In this document: positions 9,626-17,443 of the stretch, piece after piece
Layout of the letters: each line of letters opens with the position of its first letter
Numbering within the stretch: the stretch's first letter is position 1
DNA from: an uncultured Tateyamaria sp.
Lineage (GTDB): Bacteria > Pseudomonadota > Alphaproteobacteria > Rhodobacterales > Rhodobacteraceae
Assembly (NCBI RefSeq): GCF_947503045.1
Contig: NZ_CANNCF010000003.1
Coordinates: 186,001 to 250,000, forward strand
Reading direction: 5' to 3'
DNA: 64,000 bases
The notes under the pieces: generated by a model
What the model was told of the DNA's origin: nothing
The model's database searches: none
What the model saw: only the letters and a program-made list of their open reading frames with translations
Program-made: the position numbers and the translations under genes

Positions 9626-10564
9626 TCATGATGCGGGTTTCTCCGCCATGGGCAAGCTCAGCATGACGCGCGGGCGTGCAAACATGCGTGACCAGCGGGG
9701 GGCGGCGGCCTCGGGCAGCGTTTGCTGGATCTCGCGCAAGGTGACGACCTTGGGGGCGCGCAGCACATGGGCATAGAAGCGCAACACGCCAGGACGGGTA
9801 TAGCCCGACCAGTGACACATGCGGCGGCGCGGCGATGCGATATGCCCGCCAAAGCGGGTCAGCGCGGCCAGCGTACGCGGGCAATCAAGCTGGATGTTGA
9901 CCGCATTGGGCAACACAATGCCGTTGCCCAACGCCCAGTCGCCGCGCACGGGTGGTGCGATCAGACGCTCGAACATGAAATCGAACACATCGTTTTCCCG
10001 GCTGGTCACGTTGAAAAGCTCAGCACTCCGCCCCGCAAGGCTTTGCATCGCCGCAGTGGCGCGGCTGGCATAGCTGGCCCCTGACAGCGCAATGATGCGC
10101 TGCACCGCATTTGGGGGCAGATTGGTCAGCGCCTCAAAGATCACCTCGGACCCCATCGAATGGCTGATCACGTGAATGGGGCGGTTGGGCGCGCGGAGGC
10201 GCAGCAGCGCAATCACATCCGCCAGATGCCGCCCCGCCACCCGGGCCGCACGCTGCGCACGCCAAAGCGTACCCCGCGCGGGCCAGGCAAAAGCGATGGC
10301 CAACCCCTCGTCCACATCCCCGGTGCAAAAGCCCAGATGGCGCAGCCATTTCACATGACCCACCTTGTGGTGATGCGGTTCGGTGCCGAAAATCGAGGTG
10401 TGGGGTGAGTGGCTCGTGTCTGTGGGGTCGTATTTGCAGCCATGGATCAGAACCATCACCGGCCCGGTGCCTTTGGCGGCAGTGCGGATCGCAGGAATGG
10501 CCGCGGCCGGAGAGCCGTGAAGTGACAAGCCGTCGGGGCCTGCATTCAGTCTCAGGATGGGCAT
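9626..10564 (-). CDS. Alpha/beta hydrolase, unassigned substrate
   Basis: A 312-residue protein with an alpha/beta hydrolase fold: oxyanion region VMVLIHGCKYDP near the N-terminus and nucleophile elbow VISHSMGSE (Ser in SHSMG). It has no signal peptide. The ATG at 10564 is preferred over an upstream start because it has a strong AGGAGGT site eight bases before it. Esterase or lipase activity is likely but the substrate is not evident. It probably shares a transcript with the downstream glutathione transferase. Confidence 0.8.
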   Translation of the reverse strand: MPILRLNAGPDGLSLHGSPAAAIPAIRTAAKGTGPVMVLIHGCKYDPTDTSHSPHTSIFGTEPHHHKVGHVKWLRHLGFCTGDVDEGLAIAFAWPARGTLWRAQRAARVAGRHLADVIALLRLRAPNRPIHVISHSMGSEVIFEALTNLPPNAVQRIIALSGASYASRATAAMQSLAGRSAELFNVTSRENDVFDFMFERLIAPPVRGDWALGNGIVLPNAVNIQLDCPRTLAALTRFGGHIASPRRRMCHWSGYTRPGVLRFYAHVLRAPKVVTLREIQQTLPEAAAPRWSRMFARPRVMLSLPMAEKPAS

Positions 10565-10686
10565 CAAAGCACCTCCTACCACATCTAGTGGGGCTGCTAT
10601 GATCCAGACATACGACGCAGACATGAATTTAAAGTTTCAGGACCGTGACGGTGTTGACCTGCCCCCGATCTGCGCCTATTGGATGC

Positions 10687-10768
10687 GCCGTGGCGATTTG
10701 TTACCGGATTGCGGGCCACCCCGACGCTTTCACCCGAAGGTCAGGTCGGAAAACTCCGCTAAAAGGTC
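10687..10768 (+). promoter_or_regulatory. SAM-II (metA-type) riboswitch aptamer
   Basis: Conserved SAM-II features are readable: P1 arms GTGGC (10690-10694) and GCCAC (10715-10719), the intervening GATTTGTTACCGGATTGC block, and the 3' pseudoknot strand CCGCTAAAAGG (10756-10766). The segment between P1 and the 3' strand is longer than in the minimal aptamer and carries its own inverted repeat around GGTCAGGTCGG. It lies in the leader of metZ, a known SAM-II target in alphaproteobacteria, and should shut metZ down when S-adenosylmethionine is abundant. Confidence 0.85.
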
Positions 10769-10774
10769 AGGATG

Positions 10775-10813
10775 AAAGCCCCCCTTTCGCTTGACCGCGC
10801 TTGGGGGTTTTTT
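10775..10813 (+). terminator. Leader terminator between SAM-II aptamer and metZ
   Basis: AAAGCCCCC (10775-10783) pairs with GGGGGTTTT (10803 onward, with one G-T pair), followed by a run of T. Sitting just after the aptamer and before the start codon, it is the likely expression platform (premature termination). A second perfect hairpin, GGCCTGA/TCAGGCC (10816-10822 and 10831-10837), lies just before the ribosome-binding site. Confidence 0.7.
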
Positions 10814-10859
10814 GTGGCCTGACCCCGATTTCAGGCCCGCCGAAGTTGGAGCAACACAC

Positions 10860-12047
10860 ATGAGCGACACATGGAATCCGCGCACCCGCGCCGTGCATGG
10901 CGGCACCCGCCGCAGTCAGTACGGCGAGGTGAGCGAGGCGATCTTTCTCACCCAGGGCTTTGTCTATGACAGCGCCGAAGCCGCCGCCCAGCGCTTTGAA
11001 TCCGCAGGCGAAGACGAGTTCATCTATGCCCGTTACGGCAATCCGACCGTGGCCATGTTCGAAGACCGCATTGCAATGCTCGAGGGGGCTGAGGACGGTT
11101 TTGCCACGGCCTCTGGCATGGCGGCCGTGTCCGGAGCGCTGACCTCGATGCTCAAGGCGGGCGACCGGGTTGTGTCATCGCGTGCGCTGTTTGGATCGTG
11201 CCTTTACGTGCTCGAGGACATCCTGACCCGCTACGGGGTCGAAGTGGAGTTCGTAGACGGCACCGATCTTGATCAGTGGCGCGCAGCGATCACACCGGGC
11301 ACGCGGGCCGTCTTTTTCGAGGCACTTTCCAACCCGACGCTCGAAGTCGTTGATATTGCGGCCGTCTCCGCGCTTGCCCACGCGGTTGGTGCAACGGTTC
11401 TGGTCGACAATGTCTTTGCCACACCGGTGTTTTCGAACGCGATCGAGCAAGGCGCGGATGTGGTGATCTATTCGGCGACCAAGCATATTGACGGGCAAGG
11501 GCGCGCGCTGGGTGGGATCATCCTTGGCACGCGCGAATTCATCCGCAAAACGGTTGAGCCCTACATGAAGCACACAGGCGGTTCGATGTCGCCTTTCACG
11601 GCCTGGGTGATGCTCAAGGGTCTGGAAACACTGGATTTACGGGTGCGCGCGCAAGCCGCTTCGGCTCTTGCCATTGCCGACGCTTTGCAAGGACACGGCG
11701 CCTTGTCGCGCGTCATCTATCCGGGCCATCACAGCCATGCCCAGAACGCGCTGGTGCAGCGCCAGATGGAGGGCAACGGGGGTACGGTTCTGTCGCTCGA
11801 CCTTGCGGGCGGACAGGCGGCGGCGTTCAAATTCCTCAACGCGCTGAGCATCCCGGTGATCTCGAACAATCTGGGGGACGCCAAGTCGATTCTGACCCAC
11901 CCGGCCACCACCACGCACCAGCGCCTGCCGCAGGATCAAAAGGATCATCTTGGCATCACGCCGGGTCTTGTGCGCATGTCTGTCGGCCTCGAAGACGCTC
12001 AGGACCTGATTGGAGACATCCTGCAGGCCCTTGATCAGGCACAATAA
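10860..12047 (+). CDS. metZ: O-succinylhomoserine sulfhydrylase
   Basis: A PLP enzyme that converts O-succinylhomoserine and sulfide to homocysteine in methionine synthesis. The 395 residues show the Cys/Met-metabolism fold: YARYGNPTV near the N-terminus, ATASGMAAV, and the PLP-lysine segment SATKHIDGQGRALGG, whose DGQGR form is typical of MetZ rather than MetB or MetC. The ATG at 10860 with TTGGAG upstream is chosen; an upstream in-frame TTG lies inside the terminator hairpin. Controlled by the SAM-II riboswitch in its leader. Confidence 0.95.
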   Translation: MSDTWNPRTRAVHGGTRRSQYGEVSEAIFLTQGFVYDSAEAAAQRFESAGEDEFIYARYGNPTVAMFEDRIAMLEGAEDGFATASGMAAVSGALTSMLKAGDRVVSSRALFGSCLYVLEDILTRYGVEVEFVDGTDLDQWRAAITPGTRAVFFEALSNPTLEVVDIAAVSALAHAVGATVLVDNVFATPVFSNAIEQGADVVIYSATKHIDGQGRALGGIILGTREFIRKTVEPYMKHTGGSMSPFTAWVMLKGLETLDLRVRAQAASALAIADALQGHGALSRVIYPGHHSHAQNALVQRQMEGNGGTVLSLDLAGGQAAAFKFLNALSIPVISNNLGDAKSILTHPATTTHQRLPQDQKDHLGITPGLVRMSVGLEDAQDLIGDILQALDQAQ

Positions 12048-12211
12048 TGCAGGTTGGTCGCATTCGGGCGGCCAACTGCCAGAAATTGACGACACCCCCG
12101 CCTATTTGTCATCCATGTTGCATCCGCGCACGTATGCGTTAGCACTATTGGACAAGACGCCTGAACGGCTTACATGCTGTTCAACGCAAGACAGAAAGGG
12201 GGGCTACTTCT

Positions 12212-13315
12212 ATGAACATTCATACGCCCGACATCACTGCAATACCCGAACGCGACGAAGCCGAAGCGGCACTGGATGTGCTGCGCCGCTGGGCGAAATC
12301 CGCCACAACCACCGAAATGCTTGAACTTGACCCTTCAGTCGCCCGCCTTGTGCCGGGCTCGGATGCAGTAGATTACCCCGCGTTCGAGCGTGATTACCCT
12401 TCTGATTTTGCCGTCAACGATCACTACAAGGCGACCCTGCCTGACCTGCAAAACGGTCCATCGAGTTTGATCCGCGGTGCCAACCAGCAGATCCAGCACG
12501 TGGGCATCTCGAATTTCCGCCTGCCTCTGCGCGTGCAAACCCGCGATGGCGACGCGCTGACACTGGAAACCTCCGTGACCGGCACGGTCAGCCTTGAGGC
12601 CGACAAGAAGGGCATCAACATGTCCCGGATCATGCGGTCGTTTTACAAATACGCCGAGGAAACCTTTAGTTTTGAGGTGATCGAGGCGGCGTTGGACGAC
12701 TACAAATCCGATCTGGAGTCTTTTGATGCGCGCATCCAGATGCGCTTTTCCTTCCCGATGAAGGTGGACTCCTTGCGCTCGGGCCTGTCGGGCTATCAGT
12801 ATTACGACATTGCGCTGGAACTGGTGGAACAGGCTGGCGTGCGCAAAAAGATCATGCATCTGGACTATGTCTACTCCTCAACCTGCCCCTGCTCGCTGGA
12901 GCTGTCAGAACACGCCCGCGCGACCCGTGGGCAATTGGCGACGCCGCATTCGCAGCGATCCGTCGCACGGATTTCGGTTGTGCTGGACGCAGAGGCGCAA
13001 TGCCTGTGGTTCGAAGACCTGATCGAGGCTTGCCGTCGCGCCGTGCCAACCGAGACGCAGGTGATGGTCAAGCGTGAAGACGAACAGGCTTTTGCCGAGT
13101 TGAACGCGGCCAACCCGATCTTTGTCGAGGACGCGGCACGTCTGTTCTGTGAACAGTTGCTGGCGGATGTCCGTGTCGGCGATTTCCGCGTGGTGGCCAG
13201 CCATCAGGAAAGCCTGCACAGCCATGACGCGGTGTCCGTGCTGACCGAAGGCGTGACATTTGCCAATGACAGCATCGACCCGCGCATGTTCTCGACCCTG
13301 TTCCACGTCGGCTGA
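12212..13315 (+). CDS. folE2: GTP cyclohydrolase I, type IB
   Basis: Converts GTP to 7,8-dihydroneopterin triphosphate, the first step of tetrahydrofolate (and queuosine) synthesis, using the metal-flexible type IB enzyme. The 367-residue protein contains the family signature blocks VGISNFRLPL, KGINMSRIMR, the metal-binding TCPCSLELSEH and VASHQESLHSHDA. Start ATG 12212 follows AGAAAGGGGGGC. Monocistronic; no clear zinc operator could be identified in the 164-base leader. Confidence 0.95.
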   Translation: MNIHTPDITAIPERDEAEAALDVLRRWAKSATTTEMLELDPSVARLVPGSDAVDYPAFERDYPSDFAVNDHYKATLPDLQNGPSSLIRGANQQIQHVGISNFRLPLRVQTRDGDALTLETSVTGTVSLEADKKGINMSRIMRSFYKYAEETFSFEVIEAALDDYKSDLESFDARIQMRFSFPMKVDSLRSGLSGYQYYDIALELVEQAGVRKKIMHLDYVYSSTCPCSLELSEHARATRGQLATPHSQRSVARISVVLDAEAQCLWFEDLIEACRRAVPTETQVMVKREDEQAFAELNAANPIFVEDAARLFCEQLLADVRVGDFRVVASHQESLHSHDAVSVLTEGVTFANDSIDPRMFSTLFHVG

Positions 13316-13356
13316 TGTCGGGCGGAGGACACCTCGGCCTTACACACCCTTTTGCC

Positions 13357-13382
13357 CTGTAAGGCGTAGCTACTGCTGCGCC
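13357..13382. repeat. Short palindromic element at the yciB 3' end, copy 1
   Basis: CTGTAAGGCGTAGC-TACT-GCTGCGCC: a GGCGTAGC/GCTGCGCC hairpin that covers the TAG stop of the minus-strand gene. It sits between convergent genes. A near-identical element covers the xseA stop (20848-20873). Confidence 0.5.
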
Positions 13383-13990
13383 TCCGGCGGGTCGCCTTCT
13401 TCGATCAGATAGGATTGCAGCGCGTTGATTTGCCAGAATAAAAACCCAATCAGCGCAATGGGAAAGCCGAAGGTTTCGATCTTGACCCAGGCGTCCGTCG
13501 ACATGGTGCGCCAGATAACCTCGTTGGCGACTGCGAGGCTCGCAAACATTGCACACAGCCGCCGGGTCAGGATCATCCAACCCTCATGGCGCATTGGCAT
13601 CGCATCATTGAGCACATAAGCCAGCCAGCTTTGCCCGCGCAGCAACCCGATGCCCAAAAGCAGCGCAAATATGCCGTAGACAATCGATGTCTTCATCTTG
13701 AAGAACCGCTCGTCATTGAACCACGCTGTCAGCCCGCCAAAGAAGATCACCATGAAGGCGGTGAATATCTGCATACGCGACAGCTTGCCCGTCATCGCCC
13801 AGAGCACACCCATCGCCACCAGAAGGATTGGCACAAAGATCAGCGTAGCCACGATGAAACCGGAATAGTCGGTCCCGCCCCACGTATAGGTTTCGTCCCT
13901 GATCCGCAGGTAGATCAGGAAAAAGACGATCGGAGGCCCGAGTTCGAGAACCTGTTTCAGGATCGGGTTGATGTCGCGTGCTTCACTCAT
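13370..13990 (-). CDS. yciB: YciB/IspZ-type inner-membrane septation protein
   Basis: A 206-residue polytopic membrane protein with about five hydrophobic segments. The start region (ILKQVLELGPPIVFF), the central KPTIVYGIF-like segment (KTSIVYGIFALLLGIGLL) and the end (SYLIEEG) match YciB, formerly intracellular septation protein A. The role is in envelope and cell-division homeostasis, not enzymatic as far as is known. It follows ftsY and an EamA transporter gene on the same strand, a recurrent order in Rhodobacteraceae. Confidence 0.92.
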   Translation of the reverse strand: MSEARDINPILKQVLELGPPIVFFLIYLRIRDETYTWGGTDYSGFIVATLIFVPILLVAMGVLWAMTGKLSRMQIFTAFMVIFFGGLTAWFNDERFFKMKTSIVYGIFALLLGIGLLRGQSWLAYVLNDAMPMRHEGWMILTRRLCAMFASLAVANEVIWRTMSTDAWVKIETFGFPIALIGFLFWQINALQSYLIEEGDPPEAQQ

Positions 13991-14002
13991 TCTCTGCCCT
14001 CG

Positions 14003-14905
14003 TTATCCGCCCATTTCCACGATCACCGCACCCAGCGCGATCAGCGCCATCAGGGCAATTCTGCGTGGTCCTACCGTTTCTTTCAGCACCAGCCAACCGA
14101 TAATGGCCGCAAAGACAGTGGATGTTTCGCGCAGCACCGCCGCCTCACCGACCTTGTCGAGCCGCGTGGCCATCATGACCGAGCCAAAGCTGAAAAACGC
14201 CACCACCCCGCCGATCACACCGCGCAACGCCAGAGGCGGCAATGAGGGCGGGTTTTGCATACGCTTCCAGCGCATATAGGCAATGGGCGGCATGAAGAGA
14301 CCGTCGATCATGAAAAACCACGCTAGAAACGTGAACGGGTTTTCCGTCGCGCGGATGCCGTAGGCGTCATAGGTCGTGTAAAGCGCCACAAACAGTCCCG
14401 TGACCACCGCCAGCCCAAGGGCCGCGTTCAGCGTGTCCCGCTCGGAGGTGAGGTAGAGCATGTTGTACAGCGCGAGCCCAAAGATGCCTGCCAACAGCAC
14501 CGCAACCCCCAGCCACTGGGTGAGGGTAAAGACCTCTCCGAACAGGTAATAGGCCCCGATCACCGTAAACAGCGGCCCGGTGCCGCGCACCACGGGGTAG
14601 ACAACCGTATAGGCCCCCTTGGTATAGGCCCAGGCCTGCAGCAGCTTGTAGATGGCGTGGATCACAAAGACGGTGGCAAAGATCGGCCACATATGCGCCT
14701 CGGGCCAGGGCACCACAAGCAGCGCAAAGGGGGCGGCCATCAGCCCGTAGGAGGCATCAATCGCCCCGCGCGTCAGCCACGGATCGTGTCGCCCCTTTTG
14801 CAACGCGCCGAACACTGCATGCAGAAAGGCCGCCAGCAGGGCAAGGACAAGGGCCATCCGATGGCCTGTTTCAGTCCCCTCGATGCTGATCAGCCAGTCC
14901 GTCAT
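14003..14905 (-). CDS. EamA/DMT-family transporter
   Basis: About 300 residues with ten predicted hydrophobic segments in two EamA-like repeats (for example VRGTGPLFTVIGAYYLFGE in the first, LRETSTVFAAIIGWLVLKE in the second). Substrate unknown; an inner-membrane metabolite exporter or permease. The start is uncertain: ATG 14905 gives MTDWLISIEG, ATG 14857 gives MALVLALL, and neither has a clear Shine-Dalgarno site. It lies 12 bases before the yciB start and is probably co-transcribed with it. Confidence 0.85.
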   Translation of the reverse strand: MTDWLISIEGTETGHRMALVLALLAAFLHAVFGALQKGRHDPWLTRGAIDASYGLMAAPFALLVVPWPEAHMWPIFATVFVIHAIYKLLQAWAYTKGAYTVVYPVVRGTGPLFTVIGAYYLFGEVFTLTQWLGVAVLLAGIFGLALYNMLYLTSERDTLNAALGLAVVTGLFVALYTTYDAYGIRATENPFTFLAWFFMIDGLFMPPIAYMRWKRMQNPPSLPPLALRGVIGGVVAFFSFGSVMMATRLDKVGEAAVLRETSTVFAAIIGWLVLKETVGPRRIALMALIALGAVIVEMGG

Positions 14906-14915
14906 GGCATCCGGC

Positions 14916-14975
14916 GAGGGGGCTGTCTGCCCCCGCCCTTCGGGCCCCCCGAGGATTTTTTCAAAACAGAGAAGG
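14916..14975 (+). repeat. GC-rich double-hairpin intergenic element, copy 2
   Basis: GGGGGC-TGTCT-GCCCCC (14918-14934), then GCCC-TTC-GGGC (14935-14945), then CCCCCCGAGGATTTTTTC. Same order and orientation as the element at 5250-5310. It lies between the ftsY stop and the transporter start and may end part of the ftsY transcript. Confidence 0.6.
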
Positions 14976-14984
14976 TGGACCCTG

Positions 14985-16535
14985 TCACGCGATGTCGAGA
15001 CCTGTGAGCGCGGCGGCGAAGTCTTCGGGATCAAAGGGTTGCAAATCATCGATCTGTTCACCCACCCCGATGGCGTGGATCGGCAGACCGAACTTGTCGG
15101 CCAAAGCAACCAATACGCCGCCCTTGGCTGTGCCATCGAGCTTGGTCATCACAAGGCCGGAGACATCCGAGACTTCCTGGAATACTTTGACCTGATTGAG
15201 TGCATTCTGCCCGGTCGTGGCATCCAGCACGAGAAGCGTGTTATGCGGCGCGCTTGGGTCTTTCTTGCGGATCACGCGCACGATCTTGGCCAGTTCCTCC
15301 ATCAGATCGCCCCGGTTCTGCAGGCGGCCTGCGGTGTCGATCATGAGCAGATCCGCACCGGAATCCTGCGCCTTGGTCATCGCCTCAAAGGCGAGGCTGG
15401 CGGGGTCGGATCCTTCGGGGGCGGTCAGCACGGGCACCCCTGCCCGGTCACCCCAGACCTGCAATTGTTCGACGGCGGCTGCGCGGAAGGTGTCGCCTGC
15501 TGCGATTACGACGGATTTGCCGGCGGCGCGGAATTGGCTGGCAAGTTTGCCGATGGTCGTGGTCTTGCCCGACCCGTTCACACCCACCACCAGCACCACT
15601 TGCGGGGTCTGGGGGTAGAGCGGCAACGGCTTGGCCACGGGCTCCATGATCCGCGCGATTTCACCCGCCATGAGTTCCTTGATTTCCTGCACCGAGAGTT
15701 TGCGCCCCATACGCCCCTCGGCCATATTGGCGGTGACGCGCAGCGCCGTATCGACACCCATGTCGGCGGCGATCAGCAATTCCTCGAGCTGTTCGAGCAT
15801 GTCGTCGTCCAGCGTGCGGCGGACGACCGTCTTGGCCTCGGTGCGCCCCATGAGGCGGCCCAGAAGGCCGGGTTTCTTTGAGGGCTCTGATGGGGTCGGT
15901 TCGGTCAGCGCGGCGGCTGCGGCGCGACGTTCGGCTTCTTTTGCTTCAGCTTCGGCGCGACGGGCGGCGGCCTCTTGGGCGACGCGTTCTTCTTCGGCGC
16001 GGCGAGCGGCTTCGGCCTGTTCGGCTTCGGCGCGGGCGCGTTCTTCCGCTGCCCGAGCCGCTTCGGCGGCGGCATTGGCCGCTTCTTCGGCGGCAACACG
16101 GGCCGCTTCTTCGGCGGCGGCGCGAGCTGCGGCGGCCTCTTCTTCGCTGGCCAGTGCTTCGGCGGCAGCAAGGGCGGCTTTGCGTTCTTCCTCTGCCGCC
16201 GCGGCTTCGGCACGGGCACGAGCCTCGGCGGCGGCTTGTTCGGCTGCGGCGCGTTGTGCCTCTTCGGTGGCGCGGGCGGCGTCCGCCTGACGGGCTGCTT
16301 CCGCCTGGCGGACCTCTTCTGCTAAACGGACCTCCTCAGCAGCGCGGGCTTCTTCGGCTAGACGGGCTGCGTCGGCAGAGCGCGCTTCTTCTGCGGCCCG
16401 CTCCTCCTCCGGATCAACCTGCGTAACCTCGACCTGCTCCTCGACGCCACCATCGTCGACAATCGCCTCAAGCCCCTCATCAATCTTGGAGGAGGATTTG
16501 AACAAGCGATCCTTGAGTTTCTTGAAAAATGCCAC
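14985..16535 (-). CDS. ftsY: Signal recognition particle receptor
   Basis: GTPase that docks SRP-ribosome complexes on the inner membrane. The C-terminal NG domain has P-loop GVNGSGKTTTIGKLA, DTFRAAAVEQL, DTAGRLQNRGDLMEEL and TKLDGTAKGG. The N-terminal A domain is unusually long: after a basic MAFFKKLKDRLFK anchor, about residues 45-210 consist of Ala-, Glu- and Arg-rich low-complexity repeats (EEARAAEE-type) likely to form a long charged helix. Total length is 516 against roughly 300-400 in many alphaproteobacteria. Head of the ftsY-transporter-yciB run. Confidence 0.96.
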   Translation of the reverse strand: MAFFKKLKDRLFKSSSKIDEGLEAIVDDGGVEEQVEVTQVDPEEERAAEEARSADAARLAEEARAAEEVRLAEEVRQAEAARQADAARATEEAQRAAAEQAAAEARARAEAAAAEEERKAALAAAEALASEEEAAAARAAAEEAARVAAEEAANAAAEAARAAEERARAEAEQAEAARRAEEERVAQEAAARRAEAEAKEAERRAAAAALTEPTPSEPSKKPGLLGRLMGRTEAKTVVRRTLDDDMLEQLEELLIAADMGVDTALRVTANMAEGRMGRKLSVQEIKELMAGEIARIMEPVAKPLPLYPQTPQVVLVVGVNGSGKTTTIGKLASQFRAAGKSVVIAAGDTFRAAAVEQLQVWGDRAGVPVLTAPEGSDPASLAFEAMTKAQDSGADLLMIDTAGRLQNRGDLMEELAKIVRVIRKKDPSAPHNTLLVLDATTGQNALNQVKVFQEVSDVSGLVMTKLDGTAKGGVLVALADKFGLPIHAIGVGEQIDDLQPFDPEDFAAALTGLDIA

Positions 16536-16576
16536 TCAATCACTCGCGAATACTGTGGGGACAAGCGTCGCCAAAT

Positions 16577-17371
16577 TCATGCATATTTCACCATTGCGCT
16601 ATGCCACAAGCTACCCACCTCTGGATGAAGTGCATCCTCTGTCTTTTTGTGAATATGAAGCCCAATGTGTTTTGGGTCGTCGTAAAAGAATGACCAAGGC
16701 ACCGCTTTGTACACATCTTCGCATTGCGAACCAGTCCAATGATAAAAGGTATATTTTGGTCGAGCCTGACCAAAAACGCCATGACGACGAGCCAGTGAAC
16801 GGAAAGCCTCATTCCCATATATTGTGATCCCCAGATCGGAAGGTGAGAAAGCAGTTCGCGTGAGCTTGTAAAATGCCGGTCGCACGACGCGTCGCTTGAA
16901 TTCAAGCCAATCTGGAGTCAGATCATCCTGTTCCAGCAGCCTTTCATATTCCGCAATGATTGGATGCTTTGGAGGCAAATAAAAAACTGAAGCGCCGATC
17001 CCGACTTTGCTTTCGCGAGCGAAGTAGACTTGCGAAAGATCAAATTCGAAAGGCTGGAATAACAACACATCTGTATCCAGCCAAATTTTCTCTTCCCCTG
17101 CTTTTTGTAGAAACACGCGAAAAAAATCGCTGAACTGCACAGTTGGCAACCATGCGGCTTGAGCCTTCTTTGCAATTGGTACGAGACGTTTGACGAGACT
17201 GCGATCGAGAATTTCGTTACCGTCCCGAACAGTAATGCCCGTCGGAACGTTTGTCACATCGCCATAGGTAAAGAGAGTAACATCCATCCCAGATGCCGCC
17301 ATAGAGCGCAAACACACTTGATCCACAAACCGCAGCGGGCCGTCAAACCACATACTCGCAATGTGTTGCAC
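16577..17371 (-). CDS. DXD-motif glycosyltransferase (sugar-binding GT32-like), probably acquired
   Basis: About 264 residues. SMWFDGPLRFVDQVCLRSM at the N-terminus and the metal/nucleotide-sugar motif WLDTDVLLF (about residue 95) match the glycosyltransferase family with a DXD sugar-binding region. HWTGSQCEDVY occurs later. It would transfer a sugar to a surface polysaccharide or glycolipid; the acceptor is unknown. No ATG fits the N-terminus; GTG codons at 17374 or 17371 after GGTGGAG are most likely, with TTG 17389 the longest option. Base composition is visibly more AT-rich than its neighbours, and no other polysaccharide gene is adjacent, suggesting transfer. Confidence 0.75.
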   Translation of the reverse strand: MQHIASMWFDGPLRFVDQVCLRSMAASGMDVTLFTYGDVTNVPTGITVRDGNEILDRSLVKRLVPIAKKAQAAWLPTVQFSDFFRVFLQKAGEEKIWLDTDVLLFQPFEFDLSQVYFARESKVGIGASVFYLPPKHPIIAEYERLLEQDDLTPDWLEFKRRVVRPAFYKLTRTAFSPSDLGITIYGNEAFRSLARRHGVFGQARPKYTFYHWTGSQCEDVYKAVPWSFFYDDPKHIGLHIHKKTEDALHPEVGSLWHSAMVKYA

Positions 17372-17443
17372 CACGCCGATCTCCACCAAGCAACAAACGT
17401 CGACGTACCAGAAGTCTTAGGAGTTGGAAACCGGCAAGCGCTA

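Noticed and set aside
10816-10859. A SAM-V riboswitch in tandem after SAM-II
   Set aside because: There is a perfect hairpin before the ribosome site, but I could not find the SAM-V core or pseudoknot strand. Left as a finding to check.
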